DNA of 24,226 nt, taken from positions 1 through 24,226 of IMG/VR virus record IMGVR_UViG_3300042478_001571. The stretch is one strand, 5' to 3'. Below, piece after piece: positions 21,915-24,226 of the stretch. The stretch comes from a virus. Each line of letters starts with the position of its first letter. The first letter of the stretch is position 1. A program made the position numbers and the translations under genes. The notes beneath the pieces are model-generated. The model did not search any database and had not been told where the DNA came from. It saw only the letters and a program-made list of their open reading frames with translations.

Positions 21915-22570
21915 AAACATTCAAACAATATTTGGACGAAAAGGGAAGATGCTGGCCAGGTCATAAACCTGTTCCTGGTAAGGCACCATTTTCACCCGGC
22001 AGTTGCACAAAAGAAGAAGTATCCATTCAAGAGGACCTGAGAAAGTGGTTCAAACAGAAATGGGTACGCATGGACACCAAGGGTAATATCAAAGGTGACT
22101 GTGCAAGAGAACCAGGCGAAGGCAAACCAAAATGTCTGCCTCAGGCTAAAGCACATTCACTAGGAAAAGAAGGTCGCGCATCAGCTGCACAACGTAAGCG
22201 TAGAGAAGATCCTAATCCAGAACGCCGTGGTGCACCAATTAATGTTAAGACTGAAGAAGTTCAACAAATACAAGAAAAGAATAAACCAACAAGCCCAGAA
22301 AAGTGGGCTAGAGCCAAAGCTGCAGCAAAATCAAAGTTTGCAGTATATCCATCCGCATATGCAAATGCTTGGGCATCCAAGAAATACAAATCAATGGGTG
22401 GTGGTTGGAAATCAGTTTCTGAAGATGCTGGTGCAATGAGTGCTGCACCAACAAATGCAGTCGGCACAGGAAACATTGCTGGTTCAGGTGGCGCAGGTGG
22501 TGAACCTGGTGTTTCGAAGAAAAGAAACCCAGTAATGTCATTCTTCAAGCGCAAACAACAAAAGGCATAA
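21911..22570 (+). CDS. Basic head-internal-like protein with capsid-targeting-like leader (DUF5872-like parts)
   Basis: 219 aa, ATGA overlap. Residues 1-10 MKTFKQYLDE are the closest match in the window to the T4 leader MKTYQEFIAE. GRCWPGHKPVPGKAPFSPGSC (12-32) has a Cys pair. LRKWFKQKWVRMDTKGNIKGDCAREPGEGKPKCLP (~43-77) and AHSLGKEGRASAAQRKRREDP form one conserved module. SPEKWARAKAAAKSKFAVYPSAYANAWASKKYK (~127-159) is a second one seen in many aquatic phages. The tail is Gly/Ala-rich and ends RKQQKA. Strongly basic, no enzyme motif. A DNA-binding protein inside the head is a reasonable guess. Confidence 0.86.
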   Translation: MKTFKQYLDEKGRCWPGHKPVPGKAPFSPGSCTKEEVSIQEDLRKWFKQKWVRMDTKGNIKGDCAREPGEGKPKCLPQAKAHSLGKEGRASAAQRKRREDPNPERRGAPINVKTEEVQQIQEKNKPTSPEKWARAKAAAKSKFAVYPSAYANAWASKKYKSMGGGWKSVSEDAGAMSAAPTNAVGTGNIAGSGGAGGEPGVSKKRNPVMSFFKRKQQKA

Positions 22571-22571
22571 A

Positions 22572-23048
22572 ATGTGGATATTGAAATGGTTGCCTGATTG
22601 GATATTTTACGCAATCTTTTTCATAGGATTGTTAGGCATCATTGCATCCTTTGTGATGAAGTTTATTCCGTTTGTCTACGTCTATAGAACACCAATACAA
22701 GTAATCTCGGTCATTCTAGTTGCCATTGGTACATACATGTCTGGTGCAATATCAAATGAAGAAGCATGGCAAGCTAGAGTTAAAGAACTAGAAGCGAAAA
22801 TTGCTGCCGCTGAAGCCGAAGGTGCAAAAGAAACAGTAAAGATAGTTGAGAAGGTAGTAACTCAACAGAAAGTTATAAAAGAGAAAGGTGATGAGGTTGT
22901 AAAATATATTGATAGAGAAGTTGTCAAATACGATACAAAATTTTTACCTGGTGGTGAATGCGAAATACCAAAAGAATTTGTAAAGAGTCTTAATGAAGCT
23001 GCAAAACCACCTGAAGGTGGTACTTGGGGCATAAAGGAAAAGAAATGA
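22572..23048 (+). CDS. Rz-like inner-membrane spanin candidate
   Basis: 158 aa. Two hydrophobic segments at ~10-31 (WIFYAIFFIGLLGIIASFVMKF) and ~33-60 (a run with VISVILVAIGTYMSGAI) anchor it in the inner membrane. A long coiled coil (~63-115; EEAWQARVKELEAKIAAAEAEG and KIVEKVVTQQKVIKEKGDEV) would extend into the periplasm. The C-terminal part has one Cys (GGECEIP). The stop overlaps the next start (ATGA at 23045-23048). Inner-membrane anchor plus coiled coil, followed by an outer-membrane lipoprotein and an endolysin, is the i-spanin/o-spanin/endolysin order. Two membrane segments are more than classical Rz has, so a holin-like or other membrane role is an alternative. Confidence 0.82.
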   Translation: MWILKWLPDWIFYAIFFIGLLGIIASFVMKFIPFVYVYRTPIQVISVILVAIGTYMSGAISNEEAWQARVKELEAKIAAAEAEGAKETVKIVEKVVTQQKVIKEKGDEVVKYIDREVVKYDTKFLPGGECEIPKEFVKSLNEAAKPPEGGTWGIKEKK

Positions 23049-23311
23049 AGTATATTATTATCCTTTCAACAATACTATTGACTGGCTGTGCAACGGTTTC
23101 GGTGCCAGTCAAAGCTAAATTTCCAGTAATGCCAGAAACATTAATCGTTAAATGCCCACAATTAGAGCAAACGCCAGAAGATGCAAAGCTAAGTGATATG
23201 GGTAAAATTATTACAAAAAATTATACAACATATTATGAATGCGCCGTCAAGCACGAAGCCATTGTTGAATGGTATACTATACAGAAAACAATTTATGAAA
23301 GTGCAAAATAA
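23045..23311 (+). CDS. Outer-membrane spanin-like lipoprotein
   Basis: 88 aa from ATG 23045, chosen because it gives an exact lipoprotein signal and overlaps the upstream stop; an ATG at 23024 would add MGHKGKE and bury the signal. The signal MKYIIILSTILLTGC ends in a lipobox L-T-G-C with Cys15, so it is cleaved by signal peptidase II and lipidated. The mature protein (ATVSVPVKAKFPVMPETL, KCPQLE, YTTYYECAVKHEAIVEWY) has two further Cys and a helical end. With the preceding coiled-coil protein it could bridge both membranes and fuse them at lysis. The start of the endolysin gene overlaps its stop (TAATG). Confidence 0.85.
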   Translation: MKYIIILSTILLTGCATVSVPVKAKFPVMPETLIVKCPQLEQTPEDAKLSDMGKIITKNYTTYYECAVKHEAIVEWYTIQKTIYESAK

Positions 23312-23934
23312 TGGAACTAACAAAAGACCAACTCAAAAAGTTGTTGCCAAAAAATCCATACCTTGATTATTGGTACAATGCATTATCTCAGCTATTGCCG
23401 GACTATGAGATAAACACACCGCAACGTATTGCTGCATTCATTGCACAGTGCGCTCACGAATCTGGTAATTTTATGGTTCTGCAAGAGAATCTGAATTACA
23501 GACCACCAACACTTAGAAAGATATTTCCAAAATATTTTCCAACTGATGCGATGGCCGCTGATTATTGCTCAAGACCAAACAAACAAGAAGCAATCGCAAA
23601 TAAAGTCTATGCAAATCGTATGGGTAACGGCGATGAGGCTTCAGGCGATGGCTATCGTTATCGTGGTCGTGGACTTATTCAATTGACTGGTAAAGATAAC
23701 TACACATTCTTTGCTGGCTCACTAGGCATTTCTGTAGAAGAAGCCGCAGAATACATGGCAACTTTCGAAGGTGCATGTCAAAGTGCATGTTTCTTCTGGG
23801 AACAAAACAAATTGAATCAATGGGCTGACAAGGGTGATATTGTTACTTTATCCAAACGCATTAATGGTGGAACAATAGGTCTTGAGGACCGCATTAAGCA
23901 CTATGAACATGCACTACATGTTCTAGGGGGATAA
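23311..23934 (+). CDS. Endolysin, GH19-type (chitinase-like) muralytic enzyme
   Basis: 207 aa. IAAFIAQCAHESGNFMVLQENLNY (40-62) holds the family's catalytic acid E50 and the second acidic residue E59. GYRYRGRGLIQLTGKDNY (~113-130) is the diagnostic GH19 substrate-cleft segment. ACFFWEQNKLNQWAD and SKRINGG (around 156-187) are also typical. No signal peptide, so export needs a holin or the membrane proteins nearby. The size matches short phage GH19 endolysins without a binding domain. It degrades peptidoglycan at lysis. The start overlaps the lipoprotein stop. Confidence 0.93.
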   Translation: MELTKDQLKKLLPKNPYLDYWYNALSQLLPDYEINTPQRIAAFIAQCAHESGNFMVLQENLNYRPPTLRKIFPKYFPTDAMAADYCSRPNKQEAIANKVYANRMGNGDEASGDGYRYRGRGLIQLTGKDNYTFFAGSLGISVEEAAEYMATFEGACQSACFFWEQNKLNQWADKGDIVTLSKRINGGTIGLEDRIKHYEHALHVLGG

Positions 23935-23935
23935 T

Positions 23936-24226
23936 ATGTTCAACGATAGAAAATTATTTCTATGTTTATTGGTACTCATGGTTCTACCTTTAGGTCTAGC
24001 TATTTTTGGCGGTGATAGGTTCCGCTATCCATGTCAAGACCCTGCAAATTGGGATAAAGATATATGTAAGTTACCTAAATGTGATGTAACAAGAACTTGC
24101 CCAGAACACATATTTAAAGGCCAGCGTGACCCAAGATTAGGTCCACCACCAACAAGAACAGAACCTATGGTTCAAAGCGGAGCACCTGCCGCTTGCACAC
24201 CACCCGCACAAGGAGCAAATTGTGGA
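23936..24226 (+). CDS. Membrane-anchored Cys/Pro-rich protein (partial, runs off right edge)
   Basis: Starts at ATG 23936, 1 nt after the endolysin stop, with GGGGG upstream as ribosome site, and stays open for 97 codons to the window end. The N-terminus MFNDRKLFLCLLVLMVLPLGLAIFGG is a single membrane anchor or uncleaved signal. FRYPCQDPANWDKDICKLPKCDVTRTCPEHIF follows with four regularly spaced Cys, then a Pro-rich stretch and two more Cys near the edge. I recall 'RYPCQDP..WD...C' starts as frequent in marine phages, function unknown. It could be a lysis accessory or holin-like protein, given its neighbours. Confidence 0.8.
   Translation, partial: MFNDRKLFLCLLVLMVLPLGLAIFGGDRFRYPCQDPANWDKDICKLPKCDVTRTCPEHIFKGQRDPRLGPPPTRTEPMVQSGAPAACTPPAQGANCG

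Noticed and set aside
22261-22614. 117-codon minus-strand open frame opposite the basic leader-bearing protein
   Set aside because: No ribosome binding site or promoter, and the plus-strand frame is clearly coding with conserved modules; the antisense openness follows from its Ala/Lys codons.
1-24226. tRNA genes, CRISPR arrays, insertion sequences, attachment sites
   Set aside because: The gaps between genes are short and hold no cloverleaf-like sequence, regularly spaced palindromic repeats, transposase genes or terminal repeats. The only regular repeats are coding ones (295-780 and the QIDE modules).

Overview
This window is a section of the genome of a T4-like tailed phage (contractile-tail myovirus lineage). 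Protein content and style point to a phage of aquatic bacteria, related to the marine and freshwater T4-like phages of pelagic hosts. The evidence is the T4-type replication core (family B DNA polymerase gp43, UvsX recombinase, gp41 helicase), T4-type late promoter octamers (TATAAATA and close variants), tightly overlapping genes, AT-rich base composition, and many small proteins typical of these phages. I see no tRNA genes, CRISPR arrays, insertion sequences or homing endonucleases. No gap exceeds 300 bases without a gene.

Layout. (1) 1-953, minus strand: the 5' part of a gene for an exported, Asn/Thr/Ser-rich repeat protein that runs off the left edge. (2) 954-1079: a divergent control region with a perfect sigma70-type promoter pointing right and a perfect T4-late octamer pointing left. 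(3) 1080-7777: replication and recombination genes: a small LSm-like protein, DNA polymerase, UvsX, a small protein in the position of T4 gene 40, gp41 helicase and a DruA/DUF4338-like protein. (4) 7813-8844: a protein with an SH3-like domain and a probable PD-(D/E)XK nuclease core. (5) 8870-14793: an eight-gene glycan or surface-modification cassette with glycosyltransferases, a methyltransferase, an aminoglycoside-phosphotransferase-like kinase, a nucleotidyltransferase-HAD fusion and further glycosyltransferase-like proteins. The genes from 9565 on overlap head to tail. (6) 14794-14900: a control region with a second perfect TTGACA-17-TATAAT promoter followed 4 nt later by TATAAATA. (7) 14901-20765: a ligase-fold protein, a nucleotidyltransferase-P-loop kinase fusion, and three charged, repeat-bearing proteins that look like head-internal or core components. 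(8) 20761-21522: a self-contained unit of late promoter, decoration-like protein and terminator. (9) 21528-24226: a conserved small protein, another basic leader-bearing protein, a lysis group (i-spanin-like, o-spanin-like lipoprotein, GH19-type endolysin) and a partial membrane-anchored gene at the right edge.

Most interesting points. Four proteins (starting at 14901, 16097, 17953 and 21911) share a ten-residue N-terminal leader ending in Glu10. It lines up with the capsid-targeting sequence of T4 internal proteins, which suggests that a ligase-fold enzyme and a NadR-like enzyme are packaged in the head and injected. Repeated (V/I)EQ(I/V)DE blocks in the neighbouring proteins resemble prohead-protease sites. 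Inside the nucleotidyltransferase-kinase gene, a second reading frame (17352-17648) has its own strong ribosome binding site and a Pro/Thr/Lys-rich product. The wobble bases of the host frame switch abruptly to C across exactly that stretch, the mark expected of an overprinted gene.
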